Assembly: GCA_947447525.1 (NCBI GenBank)
Contig: CANFJL010000010.1
Span: forward strand, 52,861-116,860
Source: Flavobacteriales bacterium
GTDB lineage: Bacteria > Bacteroidota > Bacteroidia > Flavobacteriales_D > Crocinitomicaceae
Direction: 5' to 3'
DNA length: 64,000 bases
Both the position numbers and the translations under genes were made by a program. Position 1 is the stretch's first letter, and each line of letters begins with the position of its first letter. The notes under the pieces were generated by a model. That model was not told where the DNA came from, did no database searches, and saw only the letters and a program-made list of their open reading frames with translations. Positions 28,730 through 38,155 of this stretch are shown here, one piece after another.

Positions 28730-31048
28730 ATGAAATCAATTTACTATTTATTTTTCTGCCTCTTTTTAAGCGTTTCAACGCTTTATGGACAATGTCAATT
28801 TGTATTTGTAAGTACTACAGGTAGTCCTACAGCGGCGGGTACTCAACAAGATCCATTAGACATCAACACTGCTTTTTTAACCACTTCAGATAATGGATAT
28901 ATTCGATTAGCAACAGGAACTTATACTATCGATAATTCACTCACCCTTAATGGGAATAATATAATTGTAGAGGGCGGGTTTATTGCTGCGCAATCATGGA
29001 CAAAAACTAGTTTAGCGGGTGCAACTACAATTTATCGTTCCGCATTAAATGTACAGGGGCCAATTATTGCTCCTAGATTAAGTGTATTTGAGATATTAGG
29101 TAAAAATGATTTTCGTTTTCAAGATATAACAATTCAAGTAAGTAATGCCCCTCAAGCAACGCTTACATCACCCTATGGAACATCGGTTTATGGTGTTTAT
29201 TTATACAGTTGTTCTAATTATAAGTTGGTTAGATGTGCTTTTATTATCGGAGCAGCATCAAATGGTTTATCAGGAACACCGGGTTTGGCAGGACTACCAG
29301 GCTCAAATGGCGCTGTTGGTTCTGCGGGATCTTGCGATGGAGGAACATGTACTTTTAGTAGTGGTCAAGCGGGTGGAGCAGGTGGAGCAGGTGGAGCAGG
29401 AGGAGGCGGAACTAGCGGTGGAGCCGGCGGATCAGCTACTGTTGGTCAACAAAACAATGGTGTTGGTGGATCTGCAGGATCTGGAAGAAATGGTGGCGGT
29501 GGTGCCGGAGGCGGCGCAGGTGGAGATGAATGTTCAACCAATAATGCAGGTTTAAGCGGAACTGGCGGAGCATCTTCTTGTTCGGTAGGCGCACAAGGTG
29601 GAGCAAGAGGTTTAGATGGAGATCCTGGAGGCGACGGAACGCCAGGCACTTCTGGTGCTAACGGAACCAACGGAATTAATGGTATAGATGGAAATTTGGG
29701 ATTTGATTTAGGAGTATTTTGGACGCCAGGATCACAAGGGACCGCAGGTACAGATGCTTGTGGAGGTGCCGGTGGAGGTGCCGGTGGAGGCGGTGGACGA
29801 CAAGTTTGTTCGCTATGCGATAATGGCCCAGGAAACGGAGGTTCTGGCGGTGGCGGCGGCGGACAAGGCGGACAAGGTGGACAAGGTGGCTATGGAGGAG
29901 GAAGTGCCTTTGGGATCTATTTAACTCAAAATGGAAATAATGGTCAAGTAATAGATTGTAATATACTAACCGGAACTTTAGGATTGGGTGGAATTGGAAG
30001 TCCAGGCGGCTTAGGCGGAGCAGGCGGTTTTGGCGGCTCACAACAAACAACATGTAATGCTCAAATTGGTGAAGGTGGAGCAGGTGGAGCAGGTGGAGCC
30101 GGCGGAGTCGGTGGAAAAGGCGGAAATGGAATGGATGGAATTAGTGCTAATGTTTATGTTGCCTCTGGTGCCGCATTGACAAGTTCAATTATTAATTTCA
30201 ATTTGCTTTTACAGCCTGAGATACAAGCTTCTTATGCTACTTGCACGAATACTATAATTCAAGTTACTGATATTACGATTCCAACAGGCGTAAGTGATTG
30301 GACTTTTACAACTGCAGCAACTTTTCAAACGGCATCCGCAAACCCAGCACAAACCTCACCCAATGCTATTGGTTATACCAGTGTTACTCATGCTAATAGT
30401 GTTTATACAGATTTCATAAATATTACCTGTCAAAGCGATGTTCTTACATTAAATCAAAATATTTGTTTTGGCGATAGTGTTTTGCTAGGGGGTCTTTATT
30501 ATGCTACTGCAGGTTCTTATACTTATAATGGATTCAACAGTCAAGGATGTGATAGTATTGTTACTTTAAATCTATCTGTTGAAACGGTTAATAATACTAT
30601 TACAGCTAATGGCTTAGTGTTGAGTGCCAATCCATCCGGATTAATTTATCAATGGATTAATTGCTCAAACAACACTAACATATCTGGCGCTAATTTAGGA
30701 TCGTATACCGTCTCTCAAAATGGGACCTATGCCGTAATTAGCACTAATCCTAATGGCTGTTCGGACACATCAAATTGTATAACCATCGATTTTATTGGTT
30801 TGGAAGAGATGGGTGGTAGCGCATTTACTGTTGCTCCAAATCCGGTAAGCAATCAACTTACTTTTAGAAGCACTTTAAATTTTACAGGCACTATTTATCT
30901 AAGCGACATCAATGGCAGAATCATCCAACAAATAGAGATTGAAAATCAAATGGAAAAAACAATAGACTTCCCTTTTCCCGCAGGAGTTTATTTTGTAAAG
31001 ATTATGTCTGTTGGACATGAGGAGACATTAAAGTTGCTAAAAATGTAG
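28730..31048 (+). CDS. Secreted glycine-rich collagen-like protein with T9SS sorting signal
   Basis: The 772-residue protein has a signal peptide (to about residue 20, LYGQ). An N-terminal region resembling a right-handed beta-helix (about 25-175; PLDINTAF...IRLATGTYTI) is followed by a Gly/Ala/Ser-rich low-complexity region at about 180-470. That region has GGAGG runs, some Gly-X-Y collagen-like stretches and scattered Cys pairs. A beta-sandwich stretch follows, then a type A T9SS domain (APNPVSNQL, ending KLLKM). No catalytic residues are seen; an extracellular structural or adhesive role is likely. The 3' end overlaps the convergent hydrolase gene by 47 bases. The Gly region is also open in other frames; those are shadows. 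Confidence 0.85.
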   Translation: MKSIYYLFFCLFLSVSTLYGQCQFVFVSTTGSPTAAGTQQDPLDINTAFLTTSDNGYIRLATGTYTIDNSLTLNGNNIIVEGGFIAAQSWTKTSLAGATTIYRSALNVQGPIIAPRLSVFEILGKNDFRFQDITIQVSNAPQATLTSPYGTSVYGVYLYSCSNYKLVRCAFIIGAASNGLSGTPGLAGLPGSNGAVGSAGSCDGGTCTFSSGQAGGAGGAGGAGGGGTSGGAGGSATVGQQNNGVGGSAGSGRNGGGGAGGGAGGDECSTNNAGLSGTGGASSCSVGAQGGARGLDGDPGGDGTPGTSGANGTNGINGIDGNLGFDLGVFWTPGSQGTAGTDACGGAGGGAGGGGGRQVCSLCDNGPGNGGSGGGGGGQGGQGGQGGYGGGSAFGIYLTQNGNNGQVIDCNILTGTLGLGGIGSPGGLGGAGGFGGSQQTTCNAQIGEGGAGGAGGAGGVGGKGGNGMDGISANVYVASGAALTSSIINFNLLLQPEIQASYATCTNTIIQVTDITIPTGVSDWTFTTAATFQTASANPAQTSPNAIGYTSVTHANSVYTDFINITCQSDVLTLNQNICFGDSVLLGGLYYATAGSYTYNGFNSQGCDSIVTLNLSVETVNNTITANGLVLSANPSGLIYQWINCSNNTNISGANLGSYTVSQNGTYAVISTNPNGCSDTSNCITIDFIGLEEMGGSAFTVAPNPVSNQLTFRSTLNFTGTIYLSDINGRIIQQIEIENQMEKTIDFPFPAGVYFVKIMSVGHEETLKLLKM
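29372..29398 (+). repeat. Tandem 9-bp repeat (three copies) in the glycine-rich gene
   Basis: GGTGGAGCA occurs three times in perfect tandem, encoding Gly-Gly-Ala triplets. A nearly identical array occurs about 700 bp downstream. Slippage could vary the length of the protein without changing frame. Confidence 0.85.
30074..30100 (+). repeat. Second tandem 9-bp repeat array in the glycine-rich gene
   Basis: Two perfect copies of GGTGGAGCA are followed by GGTGGAGCC. The unit is the same as in the array at 29372, so the two halves of the Gly-rich region may share an origin by duplication. Confidence 0.8.
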
Positions 31049-31757
31049 TGTTTTCACATTCTACATGACACATATGTCCCGCCTTTGGAAAAAGATAAAA
31101 ATGGGGGTCATCAGATAAAAAAATAGGCTCAAAATCAGCGATGTTTACGAGATGGTCTAAGGCCCCATGAATAATATAAATATCGGCCTTGTTCTCTGTA
31201 ACAAATGAAGAAAAGTCTTTCCTGTTGCCCATTGCTATAGAGCAATAAGCTATGTCTTCAGGCAACATTTTTGAGGCCTCATGTATTAGAAGACTTATTT
31301 CTTTGTTATATTTCTTCGTGTTAGAATAAAGCCTAGGAATGGCTTCTGAAAGAAAGAAATCTTTTGCTTTATACACAATTTCAGCTACTCTTATGCGATC
31401 TTTTTTGCGCTGTACACTATCGTTCCAATAGTTAGAATTTAATAGCGTTATTTTTTGACAGCGTAAATCTAAATCTTTTAGCTCAAGCGCAACATATCCC
31501 CCCATGGAATGACCAATTACATGATATAAATCTAAGTTTAAGTGGTCAATTACTTCTTTAACTTTTAGTGATATTGCTTCTATGCTTGGATTACCATTGT
31601 TTATCCCTGAGGAACCTCCATGCCCAGGAAGATCAATTAAAATACTTGTAACGGAGAGATTCTCTAATGCTAAATGTTGCCACATAGAAGAAGACTCTAA
31701 GTATCCATGTAGAAAAACGACAGGAAATCCAGATCCCTTTATGCTATAATGTAACAA
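31002..31757 (-). CDS. Alpha/beta-fold hydrolase
   Basis: This 251-residue alpha/beta hydrolase has the oxyanion motif FLHGYLE (15-21), the nucleophile elbow GHSMGGY with Ser84, and a C-terminal His in KAGHMCHVE near 228. An acid (HGALDH) lies near 203. It resembles 2-succinyl-6-hydroxy-cyclohexadiene-carboxylate synthase-like or esterase hydrolases, and the substrate cannot be told. It starts with TTG, nine bases after the aminopeptidase stop, with no ATG before the conserved LHYSIKG N-terminus. Its 3' end overlaps the convergent T9SS gene by 47 bases. Confidence 0.84.
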   Translation of the reverse strand: MLHYSIKGSGFPVVFLHGYLESSSMWQHLALENLSVTSILIDLPGHGGSSGINNGNPSIEAISLKVKEVIDHLNLDLYHVIGHSMGGYVALELKDLDLRCQKITLLNSNYWNDSVQRKKDRIRVAEIVYKAKDFFLSEAIPRLYSNTKKYNKEISLLIHEASKMLPEDIAYCSIAMGNRKDFSSFVTENKADIYIIHGALDHLVNIADFEPIFLSDDPHFYLFPKAGHMCHVECENTTFLATLMSPHVQQT

Positions 31758-31766
31758 ATGAAATGT

Positions 31767-33056
31767 TTAGTGCATCAATTCTTCGATGGCCTCTGCTTCG
31801 ATAGGAATATCTCCCATAAGATTAAAAGGACTGCCTTTTTCTTGAACCACAAGATCATCCTCAAGGCGAATACCCAATCCTTCTTCTGGAATATATATTC
31901 CAGGCTCGCAAGTAAATACCATACCAGCTTGTATAGGTTGATTCCATAAACCAACATCGTGAGTATCTAATCCAAGAAAGTGAGAGGTTCCATGCATAAA
32001 ATATTTTTTATAAGCAGGCCAATCAGCGTTCTGATTTTTAATATCATCTAGGCTAATTAATTTTAACTTCACCAATTGTTCTTCCATGATAAGCCCAACC
32101 TGTTTGTGATAGTCAAGCATCATAGTTCCTGGAACTAATAATTTTTCAGCTTCCTTTTTAACTTGTAAAACAGCATTGTACACCTCTTTTTGACGTTTTG
32201 TAAACACCCCAGAAACAGGAATACAACGCGTAAGGTCTGAGGCATAATTTGCATACTCCGCACCGACATCCAATAAAATCACTTCTCCTTCTTGGCACTG
32301 TTGGTTGTTTTCAATATAATGTAAAACACAAGCGTTTTTTCCAGAGGCGATGATAGGAGTATAGGCAAAACCCTTTGATCTTTTTCTAATAAATTCATGT
32401 ATAAGTTCTGCTTCAATTTCGTATTCCCATACCCCTGGCTTAACAAAATCTAAAACCCTTCTGACACCTGATTCTGTAATTTTACAAGCCTGCTGCATTA
32501 ATTCTAATTCAATCGAATTTTTTACAGAACGAATTTCATGCATAATTGGCGCTGACTTTTTTACTGAATGCCCAGGAAAATCTTGCTTCACCTTTTTAAT
32601 AAAGCGATCTTCTCTTGTTTCTACTTCAGTGGAAGCGCGAAGATGTTCGTTGGTATTGAGGTAAATATTTTCCGCTTCTGCCATCATTTGTTTAAAAATG
32701 ACAGGAAATTGTGCCAACCAATAAACCGTTTTAATACCAGAAACTTCAAATGCAGTTTGTTTAGTAAGTTTTTCTCCTTCCCAAATTGCAATAAGGTCAC
32801 TTGTTTCTTTTAAAAATAGTACTTCTTTATGCGCAGCGTTTAATGAATCGGGAAACAGAACTAAAATGGACTCTTCTTGATCTACCCCACTCAAAGCAAA
32901 AATATCTCTATGTTGTTGGAAAGGCATTGTACTGTCAGCGCTAATAGGAAAAATATCATTTGAATTAAATACAGCAAGACTGTTTTTAACCATTTTAGCG
33001 ATAAATTTTTTTCTATTTTCTATGAATAATGATGCTTTTATTCTTTCGTATTTCAT
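31767..33056 (-). CDS. pepP: Aminopeptidase P family protein (Xaa-Pro aminopeptidase)
   Basis: The enzyme removes an N-terminal residue preceding proline, using two metal ions. The 429 residues contain a creatinase-like N-terminal domain and an M24 pita-bread domain from about 170. Visible metal ligands are the two Asp in LLDVGAEYANYASDLTR, His in HGTSHFLGLDTHDVG, Glu in TCEPGIY and Glu in IRLEDD. It is cytosolic, without a signal peptide. It precedes the alpha/beta hydrolase by nine bases. Confidence 0.93.
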   Translation of the reverse strand: MKYERIKASLFIENRKKFIAKMVKNSLAVFNSNDIFPISADSTMPFQQHRDIFALSGVDQEESILVLFPDSLNAAHKEVLFLKETSDLIAIWEGEKLTKQTAFEVSGIKTVYWLAQFPVIFKQMMAEAENIYLNTNEHLRASTEVETREDRFIKKVKQDFPGHSVKKSAPIMHEIRSVKNSIELELMQQACKITESGVRRVLDFVKPGVWEYEIEAELIHEFIRKRSKGFAYTPIIASGKNACVLHYIENNQQCQEGEVILLDVGAEYANYASDLTRCIPVSGVFTKRQKEVYNAVLQVKKEAEKLLVPGTMMLDYHKQVGLIMEEQLVKLKLISLDDIKNQNADWPAYKKYFMHGTSHFLGLDTHDVGLWNQPIQAGMVFTCEPGIYIPEEGLGIRLEDDLVVQEKGSPFNLMGDIPIEAEAIEELMH

Positions 33057-33065
33057 GACTTAGAA

Positions 33066-33509
33066 CTATAGTTTGTTAAAATGAAATTCATGTGTTCCTG
33101 CAGCATCAGTATAGGTATACCACATTTCTTTCCGTGTTAAAAGAGTAATTTTAAAAGTGTTTACTCCTTGTGTGGTCCAACCTGGTGTAAGCGCAATTGA
33201 ACCCACACCGTTTATACTCACCCTTGTTTTTTCTCCATCTAAATCCCAGCCACCCGTTTCGCTTAATACTTGATTCAAACTATCTACATATTGCCTTGAA
33301 TATGACCCGTTTTCCTCGAAAGTTTCTTTGTAATCGGTTGTTTGAAGATTACTCGTAAAAGAAATCCCGCTTATATAATAATTATTTAATTTCCATGTTC
33401 CCACAATGTTCCTAATAGCACTAGAAGCCCTTCCGCCATTCTCATATTTTTGACAACCGGCGAGACTAAGCCCTAAAATAAATAGTGTTAAATAAAAAAT
33501 AGTTTTCAT
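33066..33509 (-). CDS. Lipocalin-like lipoprotein
   Basis: The 147-residue protein starts at the ATG before KTIFYLTLFILGLSLAGC, which has a lipobox (LAGC) at about residue 19. The remainder is beta-rich and resembles lipocalin-like domains of Bacteroidota: an early IVGTWKLNNYYI, then strands ending in HEFHFNKL. The frame is open 13 codons further upstream, but that extension lacks the signal. It should be a membrane-anchored periplasmic or surface lipoprotein. The ligand is unknown. Confidence 0.72.
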   Translation of the reverse strand: MKTIFYLTLFILGLSLAGCQKYENGGRASSAIRNIVGTWKLNNYYISGISFTSNLQTTDYKETFEENGSYSRQYVDSLNQVLSETGGWDLDGEKTRVSINGVGSIALTPGWTTQGVNTFKITLLTRKEMWYTYTDAAGTHEFHFNKL

Positions 33510-33558
33510 AAAGTGGTATTTATAACAAATTAAGCGAAAAATTCTCAAAGTTCAAGGC

Positions 33559-34071
33559 TTATTTAAACCAACTCGCATATAGAATATAATTATTAGCAAT
33601 CCTTTCTACTTCTCCTTTGAATAATTCAGGAGAAAGTGTTTTCACTTTTTTAGCAGGAACTCCCGCGTAAATACTCCAGGATTCTGTCTGTGTGCCTTCC
33701 AAAAGTACCGCCCCAGCGGCAATAATACAATTACTTCTAATATGACAATTGTCCATTACAATAGAACCCATTCCAATTAACACATTGCTTTCAATTGTAC
33801 AGCCATGAACCAATGCGTTGTGTCCAATAGAAACATTATCGCCAATAGTTAATTGGGTCTTTTCATAGGTGCAATGCAACACAGCACCATCTTGTATATT
33901 TACCTTATTACCTATTCGAATACTATTTACATCCCCACGTACCACTGTATTAAACCAAATAGAACATTGATTTCCTATTATAACATCTCCAATTACAGTT
34001 GCGTTTTCTGCTAAGTAGCAATCCTCACCAAATTTCGGATCGAAACCCCTACAAGATTTAATTAATGCCAT
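33559..34071 (-). CDS. Gamma carbonic anhydrase family protein
   Basis: This 170-residue left-handed beta-helix protein has hexapeptide repeats throughout. The three zinc-ligand histidines of the gamma class are present at 66 (VLHCTYE), 84 (SIGHNA) and 89 (LVHG). Arg45 and Asp47 (VVRGDVNSI) and Gln60 (NIQDGAVLH) also fit. Relatives (YrdA/PaaY/CaiE types) vary in carbonic anhydrase activity, so activity is inferred. It lies eight bases after cysS. Confidence 0.9.
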   Translation of the reverse strand: MALIKSCRGFDPKFGEDCYLAENATVIGDVIIGNQCSIWFNTVVRGDVNSIRIGNKVNIQDGAVLHCTYEKTQLTIGDNVSIGHNALVHGCTIESNVLIGMGSIVMDNCHIRSNCIIAAGAVLLEGTQTESWSIYAGVPAKKVKTLSPELFKGEVERIANNYILYASWFK

Positions 34072-34079
34072 TTAAATAT

Positions 34080-35549
34080 TTATTTCCAAGTGGAACCTTC
34101 CTTACTATCTTTAACTTGAACTCCGGCTTTAGCTAGGCCATCTCTAATTTTATCTGATGTTCCCCAATCTTGACCGTCACGCGCTGTTTTTCTTAACTCA
34201 AGAACCAAATCCATCACCCCCATTAATCTATCGTCACTTGTTTCCGTTTGAGCATGATTCAATCCCAAAACATCATAAATGAAAGCAGTAAAAGCTAAAT
34301 GTAATTTTGACAAGTCATCTTGCTTAATCGTAACGACACCTTCTTTAAGGTTGTGTATTATTTTCACCGTATCAAATAAATGAGCAACCAAAACAGGAGC
34401 GTTAAAATCGTCGTCCATTGCTGCGTAGTATTTATTGATGATTTCATTCACATCAACGGAGGAATGCTTGTTAGGGGTAAGTTCCCCGATTAATTTTTCT
34501 GCTTCAAAAAGTCGTAAAAACCCCTTTTCTGCAGCAGATAATGCTTCAGAGGTAAAATCAAGAGTACTGCGGTAGTGTGCTTGCATCATGAAGAACCTAA
34601 CGACCATCGGATCAAAACCCTTTGATAAGAGTGGTGTGTTTCCACTAAATAATTCATTCGGAAGTAAGCTGTTTCCGGTTGATTTACTCATTTTTTTACC
34701 GTTCAATGTTAGCATATTCCCATGCATCCAGTAGTTGACAGGCGCTTTTCCTGTTACTGAACACGCTTGTGCTATTTCACATTCATGATGTGGAAATTTT
34801 AAATCCATTCCACCACCATGTATATCAAATGTTTCTCCCAGATATTTTGTACTCATGGCAGAACATTCTAAGTGCCAACCTGGAAATCCAATTCCCCATG
34901 GCGATGCCCACTTCATGATATGAGAGGTCCCAGCTTGTTTCCAAAGTGCGAAATCAAGCGGAGCGCGTTTCTCTTCTTGTCCGTCAAGTGCTCTTGTATT
35001 GGTAATTAAATCTTCTATTTTCCTTCCTGAAAGTTCACCATAAGGATAAGATCGATTGTATTTTTCAACATCAAAATATACGGATCCGTTAGATTCATAG
35101 GCAAAGCCAGAAGAAATAATACCTTCGATAAATTCTATTTGTTCAATAATATGTCCTGTTGCAGTAGGCTCTATATTCGGCGGCAAAGTATTAAAGGACT
35201 CCATTACACGATGAAAATCAACAGTATATTGTTGAACTATTTCCATTGGCTCAACCTCCTCTAATCTTGCTTTTTTTCCGATTTTATCCTCACCCTCATC
35301 TCCATCACTTTCTAAATGTCCAACATCTGTAATGTTTCTTACATAGCGCACTTTAAACCCCAAATGTTTTAAGTAGCGATTTACTAAATCAAAAGAAATA
35401 AAAGTGCGGCAATTTCCTAAGTGAACAGCATTATAAACCGTTGGTCCGCAAACATACATACCTACAAAATTGCTGTTGATAGGGGTAAAAGCCTCCTTTT
35501 TACCACTTAAACTGTTGTATATAAATAAATTTCCTTGACGAGCTGACAT
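34080..35549 (-). CDS. cysS: Cysteinyl-tRNA synthetase
   Basis: This class I synthetase charges tRNA-Cys. The 489-residue length fits. The HIGH motif appears as HLGN ([11 protein letters not shown]) and the KMSKS loop as KKMSKSTGN. Zinc-binding positions [14 protein letters not shown] and HHECEIA are present. The start is the ATG before SARQGNLF; an open upstream extension of 27 codons overlaps the promoter element at 35565-35572 and lacks family similarity. It heads a leftward run with the gamma carbonic anhydrase. Confidence 0.96.
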   Translation of the reverse strand: MSARQGNLFIYNSLSGKKEAFTPINSNFVGMYVCGPTVYNAVHLGNCRTFISFDLVNRYLKHLGFKVRYVRNITDVGHLESDGDEGEDKIGKKARLEEVEPMEIVQQYTVDFHRVMESFNTLPPNIEPTATGHIIEQIEFIEGIISSGFAYESNGSVYFDVEKYNRSYPYGELSGRKIEDLITNTRALDGQEEKRAPLDFALWKQAGTSHIMKWASPWGIGFPGWHLECSAMSTKYLGETFDIHGGGMDLKFPHHECEIAQACSVTGKAPVNYWMHGNMLTLNGKKMSKSTGNSLLPNELFSGNTPLLSKGFDPMVVRFFMMQAHYRSTLDFTSEALSAAEKGFLRLFEAEKLIGELTPNKHSSVDVNEIINKYYAAMDDDFNAPVLVAHLFDTVKIIHNLKEGVVTIKQDDLSKLHLAFTAFIYDVLGLNHAQTETSDDRLMGVMDLVLELRKTARDGQDWGTSDKIRDGLAKAGVQVKDSKEGSTWK

Positions 35550-35564
35550 TTCTTTAATTTTATA

Positions 35565-35572
35565 CAAATGTA
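35565..35572 (-). promoter_or_regulatory. Bacteroidota -7 promoter element for cysS
   Basis: The minus strand reads TACATTTG, ending 15 bases before the chosen cysS ATG. The element lies inside the alternative upstream extension of the frame, which supports the shorter start. Confidence 0.6.
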
Positions 35573-35644
35573 AAAAAACAACTGCTATAGATGGCTCATT
35601 TGTAAATTCAAGATGAATCAACTTGTTCAATTAAGACAAATCCT

Positions 35645-35652
35645 TATTTTTG
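35645..35652 (+). promoter_or_regulatory. Bacteroidota promoter for ispD (-7 with -33)
   Basis: TATTTTTG ends three bases before the ispD ATG. A TTG at 35623-35625 lies 19 bp upstream, the spacing known for Bacteroidota -33/-7 promoters. If the -7 numbering holds, transcription starts at the A of the ATG. Confidence 0.65.
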
Positions 35653-35655
35653 AGC

Positions 35656-36324
35656 ATGGTAAAACGCACAGTAATTATTACAGCAGGTGGAATGGGCACG
35701 AGGATAGGGGCTTCTTTACCAAAACAATTTTTATTACTAAAAGGCCAACCCATATTAATGCACACATTGGCTGTGTTTTATTCGCTTGATAGTGAAATGC
35801 AATTGATTATTACATTACCTATAGACTGGATGGATTATTGGAAATCATTACTTGCAGCATATAAATGTGAAATACCTCATGAGCTAGTTGCTGGAGGAGA
35901 TACACGTTTCGCTTCCATTCAAAATGCTTTGATATATGTTAAGGGCGATGAGGTTGGAGTTCATGACGGGGTAAGACCATTTGTAAGTCACGATACAATT
36001 TCTCGATGTTTTAATGCTCTTAACCTTTCAGATGCGGTTGTTCCTTGTTTACCAGTTAAAGATTCTATTAGAAAAATGACCCCTAATGGATCAATAGCAA
36101 TTGACAGAAGTGATTTAAGAGTTGTCCATACACCTCAATGCTTTAGTAGTTCGCTACTAAAGGCGTCCTATAATACGGCATTTTCAAGTTTATTTACCGA
36201 TGATGCAAGTGTAGTAGAAGCATATGGAGCAAGTGTATTAATGGTGGATAGCAACGAAGAAAATATTAAAATTACGAGTAGCATAGACCTTGATATAGCT
36301 GCATTACTTATAGAAAAGAAATGA
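35656..36324 (+). CDS. ispD: 2-C-methyl-D-erythritol 4-phosphate cytidylyltransferase
   Basis: IspD joins CTP and MEP to give CDP-ME in the MEP isoprenoid pathway. The 222 residues begin at the ATG before VKRTVIITAGG; a TTG two codons upstream overlaps the -7 element and is rejected. The CTP-binding loop ITAGGMGTRIGASLPKQF is at about 7-24. VHDGVRPFV, TPQCF and TDDASVVE are characteristic. It overlaps ldcA by four bases (ATGA). Confidence 0.95.
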   Translation: MVKRTVIITAGGMGTRIGASLPKQFLLLKGQPILMHTLAVFYSLDSEMQLIITLPIDWMDYWKSLLAAYKCEIPHELVAGGDTRFASIQNALIYVKGDEVGVHDGVRPFVSHDTISRCFNALNLSDAVVPCLPVKDSIRKMTPNGSIAIDRSDLRVVHTPQCFSSSLLKASYNTAFSSLFTDDASVVEAYGASVLMVDSNEENIKITSSIDLDIAALLIEKK

Positions 36325-37220
36325 TAAACCCACCACTTTTAGTTAATGGAGATTTAATTTATATCACCGCGCCAGCAAAATTTACCGATGAAGCTTCTGT
36401 GTTTTATGCTAAAAATTTATTAGAGCAATCGGGCTTCCGGGTTTTATTAAGTGAGCATTGTTTGGGAAAAAATAATTATTTATCTGGAACCGACACGGAA
36501 CGATTAAGTGATTTACAGTATGGTATTGATCACCCTGAAGTTCGCGCCATTATATGTGCTAGAGGTGGTTATGGCTGCGTGAGAATCGTAGATCAAGTCA
36601 ACTGGGCCAATATGTTATTAGAACCAAAATGGCTAATTGGATTTAGTGATATTACAGTATTTCATCATCGTTTAATTAAATTAGGAGTCCAATGTATTCA
36701 TGGAACAATGCCTTTGAATTTTGAAACCAATACTGTAGAAGCAATCGACACTTTATTGCATAATTTAAGTAAGGCCCCGGTCGATTTTAATCTTGCTGCA
36801 AATAGTTTTAATAAAGAAGGGACAGCAACGGGAATGTTGCTAGGAGGCAACTTAAGTATTGTTCACAGCATGTTAGGAACTGATGACCAATTCAACTTTG
36901 CAGAAGCTATTTTATTTATAGAAGATGTTGGTGAACATTTATATCAAATAGACAGAATGATCTTTGCTTTAAAAAAATCTGGTGTACTTCACAAAATAAA
37001 GGGCTTAATTATAGGTGGCATGAGTGATCTTGAAGATACCGACCCGCCATTTGGTCAATCTATAAATTCAATAATAAAATCGCAATTTGAATATTCCAAA
37101 ATCCCAATACTCTTTGATTTTCCTGCTGGACATATCTCAGATAATCGCGCTTTGATATTTGGTAAAAGGGTTTCATTAGAAGTTGGAAAAGAAAAATCAC
37201 ACCTGCGTTATTTAAACTAA
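36321..37220 (+). CDS. ldcA: Muramoyltetrapeptide (LD-) carboxypeptidase, S66 family
   Basis: The enzyme removes the terminal D-Ala from tetrapeptides during cytosolic murein recycling. The 299 residues carry the S66 triad: Ser109 (GFSDIT), Glu201 (FIEDVGE) and His271 (PAGHISDN). RGGYG at 81-85 is also typical. It is translationally coupled to ispD by a four-base overlap; the pair mixes isoprenoid and murein functions. Confidence 0.92.
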   Translation: MINPPLLVNGDLIYITAPAKFTDEASVFYAKNLLEQSGFRVLLSEHCLGKNNYLSGTDTERLSDLQYGIDHPEVRAIICARGGYGCVRIVDQVNWANMLLEPKWLIGFSDITVFHHRLIKLGVQCIHGTMPLNFETNTVEAIDTLLHNLSKAPVDFNLAANSFNKEGTATGMLLGGNLSIVHSMLGTDDQFNFAEAILFIEDVGEHLYQIDRMIFALKKSGVLHKIKGLIIGGMSDLEDTDPPFGQSINSIIKSQFEYSKIPILFDFPAGHISDNRALIFGKRVSLEVGKEKSHLRYLN

Positions 37221-37263
37221 TTCTAAATAAGAACATTTTAGTGCTTTCGATTGTTCAAAGATG

Positions 37264-37271
37264 TAAATTTG
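37264..37271 (+). promoter_or_regulatory. Bacteroidota -7 promoter element for sdhCAB
   Basis: TAAATTTG ends 22 bases before the sdhC ATG. The 73-bp gap after ldcA holds no other obvious signal. Confidence 0.55.
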
Positions 37272-37293
37272 CACTCAATAAACCACAATAATT

Positions 37294-38136
37294 ATGAGTA
37301 ATTCAGCGCTGCTTAAATCATCAATTTCTAAAAAGTATTGGATGGCCTTAACGGGTTTATTTCTTTGTACATTTTTAGTAGGACACTTATTAGGAAATTT
37401 ACAATTGATTTTAAAAACTGGAGAAGAGGGAAGAAGGGCCTTTAATGAATATGCCTATTTTATGTCCCATAATCCAGCGATAAAAATTCTTTCATGGGTG
37501 ACTTATATTTCAATTTTATTTCATGCGATTGATGGAATATTATTAACGATTCAAAATAAGAAAGCGCGACCAATTCCCTATGCTCGTAACAACCCATCAA
37601 AAAATTCTTCTACACCAGCACGTTACATGGCAGTTCTTGGAACCTTAGTTTTGGTTTTCATTGCTACGCACATGGCTAATTTTTGGTACAAGATGAAAAT
37701 TTCAGAAGAAGTGCCCATGCATAGCTTCATTGTAAGTGTTCCAGATCAAAGTGGACAAATTCAAAACCAAGAATTTTATTATACCCACAACTTACAATTG
37801 ATTCCCAAGGACGATAATTTTTCTGTTAAGAACGGGACGGATTTGTACATGTCTAAAATGAATATAAAAATAGGAGAAGGTTACAGAGATTTACACACTG
37901 TTGTAATGCAATTTTTCAGCAAGGACAATGACAGTGCTTTATTTGCAGTCTTATTTTATGTTTTATCGATGTTTGTATTATCTTTTCACTTATGGCATGG
38001 ATTCGCTTCAGCCTTTCAATCCTTAGGACTGAATCATAAAAAATACAATGCAGCAATTGGCTATATAGGTAAGGGTTTTGCAATAGTAGTACCCTTACTT
38101 TTCGCCATCATTCCGATTATTATTTATTTAAAATAA
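37294..38136 (+). CDS. sdhC: Succinate dehydrogenase cytochrome b558 subunit
   Basis: This is the membrane anchor of a type B succinate:quinone oxidoreductase that passes electrons to menaquinone. The 280-residue protein has five hydrophobic segments and heme-ligand-type histidines ([33 protein letters not shown]). An extra hydrophilic loop of about 50-60 residues lies at about 145-205, between TM3 and TM4, making it longer than the roughly 220-230 residues I recall for flavobacterial homologues. It heads sdhCAB, 19 bases before sdhA. Confidence 0.93.
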   Translation: MSNSALLKSSISKKYWMALTGLFLCTFLVGHLLGNLQLILKTGEEGRRAFNEYAYFMSHNPAIKILSWVTYISILFHAIDGILLTIQNKKARPIPYARNNPSKNSSTPARYMAVLGTLVLVFIATHMANFWYKMKISEEVPMHSFIVSVPDQSGQIQNQEFYYTHNLQLIPKDDNFSVKNGTDLYMSKMNIKIGEGYRDLHTVVMQFFSKDNDSALFAVLFYVLSMFVLSFHLWHGFASAFQSLGLNHKKYNAAIGYIGKGFAIVVPLLFAIIPIIIYLK

Positions 38137-38155
38137 CAAGTTAAAAACGCAGGAT

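Noticed and set aside
29145..30053. Long open frames in other phases over the glycine-rich region, both strands
   Set aside because: They arise from the repetitive GGN/GCN codons; composition is unnatural and the true frame has a signal peptide and a T9SS tail.
29372..30100. CRISPR-like array
   Set aside because: The repeats are 9-bp coding tandems without spacers.
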